Origin: Agathobacter rectalis ATCC 33656 | GTDB lineage: Bacteria; Bacillota; Clostridia; Lachnospirales; Lachnospiraceae | Length of the DNA stretch: 64,000 nt | Direction: 5' to 3' | Assembly (NCBI RefSeq): GCF_000020605.1 | Contig: NC_012781.1 | Coordinates: 2,667,501 to 2,731,500, forward strand | In this document: positions 63,119-64,000 of the stretch, piece after piece | How the letters are laid out: every line of letters begins with the position of its first letter | How positions within the stretch are numbered: position 1 is the stretch's first letter | The notes under the pieces: model-generated | What the model saw: the letters and a program-made list of their open reading frames with translations, nothing else | Told to the model about the DNA's origin: nothing | The model's database searches: none | Position numbers and translations under genes: made by a program

Positions 63119-64000
63119 TCAATAGTTGACGTGCACAGACTGATAGGCTGTGGCTAAATCGTAAAAGCCACTGTTTATCAGTCTTTCTTTATTCAGCGCC
63201 CAAATCACAGCTTTGTTATTGCTGATATACCAATACTTTCTGCGACTGTTTGCTATTGTTGCCGCATAGTGTTCTGGGATTCCCAGCTTGACTAGATTTT
63301 TATATTTCGTTCTAGGTTTCTTCCACTGTTTCCATATGCACATGCGTATTCTGTGATAGAGCCATCCGTTGATATCATCTATGTTGTTCTTCATGCTTGC
63401 AATTCCGTAGTAGTTAAGCCATCCTCTTGCATATACTTTGATTTTCTCAAGGCTTGGCTTGATTGACTGACATCGCTTACGGGAAGATAACTCCTTCAGT
63501 CTGGACTTAAACTTCTTCCATGACTTCGGATGAACTCGGACATATATGCCTTTTCCGTTCCTTCCCAATGCAAAGCCAAGGAATTTAAAATTTCGGATTG
63601 CAAACACGCTGACTGTACGGCTCTTTTCCCGGTTGACTGTAAGTTTCAGCCTCTCCTCAAGATATTTTGTACTGCTTTCCAAGAGTCTCTCTGATGCCCG
63701 CTTGCTCTTTGCAAGAAGCACGATGTCATCTGCATATCTTATGCATGGAACACCTCTTTTCAGGTATTCCTGGTCGAACTCATTGAGGTAGATGTTTGCC
63801 AGCAATGGTGATAGATTTCCACCTTGTGGTGAGCCTTCCTCTGTGTCAATGACCACTCCGTTTTCCATTACACCGCTTTTCAGATAGCGCTTTATCAACT
63901 GTACTACACGTTCATCTTTTACATTCTTTCGTAGAAGATTGATGAGAATTTCGTGATTAAGAGTATCGAAGTACTTTGACAAGTCAAGGACTACAGCGAA
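63119..64000 (-). CDS. ltrA: Group II intron reverse transcriptase/maturase, partial (N-terminus beyond window)
   Basis: The frame is open to the right edge; 293 C-terminal residues are visible. Reverse-transcriptase blocks are clear: DTEEGSPQGGNLSPLLANIYLNEFD (block 4), then CIRYADDIVLLAKSKR with catalytic YADD, then LKLTVNREKSRTV and FKFLGFALGRNG. A maturase/thumb region follows (YARGWLNYYGI; WKQWKKPRTKYKNLVKLG). The end SGFYDLATAYQSVHVNY has no HNH endonuclease domain. The stop codon (63119-63121) lies one nt from domain V. Confidence 0.93.
   Translation of the reverse strand, partial: FAVVLDLSKYFDTLNHEILINLLRKNVKDERVVQLIKRYLKSGVMENGVVIDTEEGSPQGGNLSPLLANIYLNEFDQEYLKRGVPCIRYADDIVLLAKSKRASERLLESSTKYLEERLKLTVNREKSRTVSVFAIRNFKFLGFALGRNGKGIYVRVHPKSWKKFKSRLKELSSRKRCQSIKPSLEKIKVYARGWLNYYGIASMKNNIDDINGWLYHRIRMCIWKQWKKPRTKYKNLVKLGIPEHYAATIANSRRKYWYISNNKAVIWALNKERLINSGFYDLATAYQSVHVNY

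Larger units (their letters stand above)
63048..64000 (-). mobile_element. Group II intron, 3' portion, running off the window
   Basis: Read on the minus strand, the reverse-transcriptase ORF is followed at once by domain V and domain VI, and the element ends with CCTACTCGAT at 63048. The insertion is antisense to the enoate reductase and 29 bp after its stop codon. The 5' end lies beyond 64000. Confidence 0.88.

Overview
The window looks like chromosome of a gut Lachnospiraceae bacterium (Firmicutes, Clostridia), most like the Agathobacter (Eubacterium) rectalis / Roseburia group. The evidence is moderate AT-richness with clear AGGAGG-type ribosome binding sites, dipicolinate synthase genes (a spore trait), DUF2975/HTH and PD-(D/E)XK family expansions typical of this family, cellobiose phosphorylases, and a bile-salt-hydrolase-like enzyme. 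The genus is inferred from protein character and not from any marker gene. No rRNA, CRISPR array, prophage or plasmid functions are visible.

Layout. 1-11.2 kb, minus strand, is housekeeping: uvrB (cut by the window edge), secA, a small TSCPD protein, dipicolinate synthase dpaA-dpaB, aspartate kinase, a YfcE-type phosphoesterase, a tiny Cys-rich protein, an alpha/beta hydrolase and a PHP phosphatase. 11.4-18.1 kb, plus strand, holds the potassium uptake pair trkA-trkH, run on into a zinc-ribbon membrane protein and a TPM-domain protein with a Gly/His tail, then an HD-GYP protein. A tRNA-Glu(CTC), a PF06541 membrane protein, an ABC-F ATPase and small hypothetical genes follow. 21.7-33.6 kb is a beta-glucan/cello-oligosaccharide locus: two AraC regulators, two GH94 phosphorylases, a domain-permuted GH3 beta-glucosidase, and decayed pieces of a GH16 glucanase, a sugar ABC permease and possibly a chemoreceptor. 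33.7-50.5 kb is mixed: two PD-(D/E)XK proteins, a DUF4173 membrane protein, enolase, a COG2509 flavoprotein, an HTH/DUF2975 pair, a phosphopantetheinyl transferase, a heterodimeric ABC exporter, NUDIX, an AlkD-like protein and the choloylglycine hydrolase.

50.6-63.0 kb reads as one functional neighbourhood around shikimate: a chorismate mutase-shikimate kinase fusion, a TRAP transporter (dctQ-dctM-dctP), 3-dehydroquinate dehydratase, an MFS transporter, a shikimate/quinate dehydrogenase, two LysR regulators and a flavin/Fe-S enoate reductase. The set resembles the qui loci of Listeria. A group II intron (its 3' part, with reverse transcriptase, domain V and domain VI) lies just behind the reductase gene, antisense to it, and runs off the right edge.

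The most unusual non-coding feature is a set of long imperfect palindromes of about 210-285 bp between genes, at 4.2, 5.0, 47.8 and 60.5 kb. Two of them share an internal core and form one family. Several shorter dispersed motifs also recur: two copies of a hairpin element (8.8 and 18.2 kb), a 38-bp hairpin repeat (1.4, 4.9 and, diverged, 29.9 kb), the 14-mer ATACCTTTTGACCC (11.4, 30.9, 39.3 kb), and an 11-mer in front of both the aroE operon and the enoate reductase that could be a shared operator.
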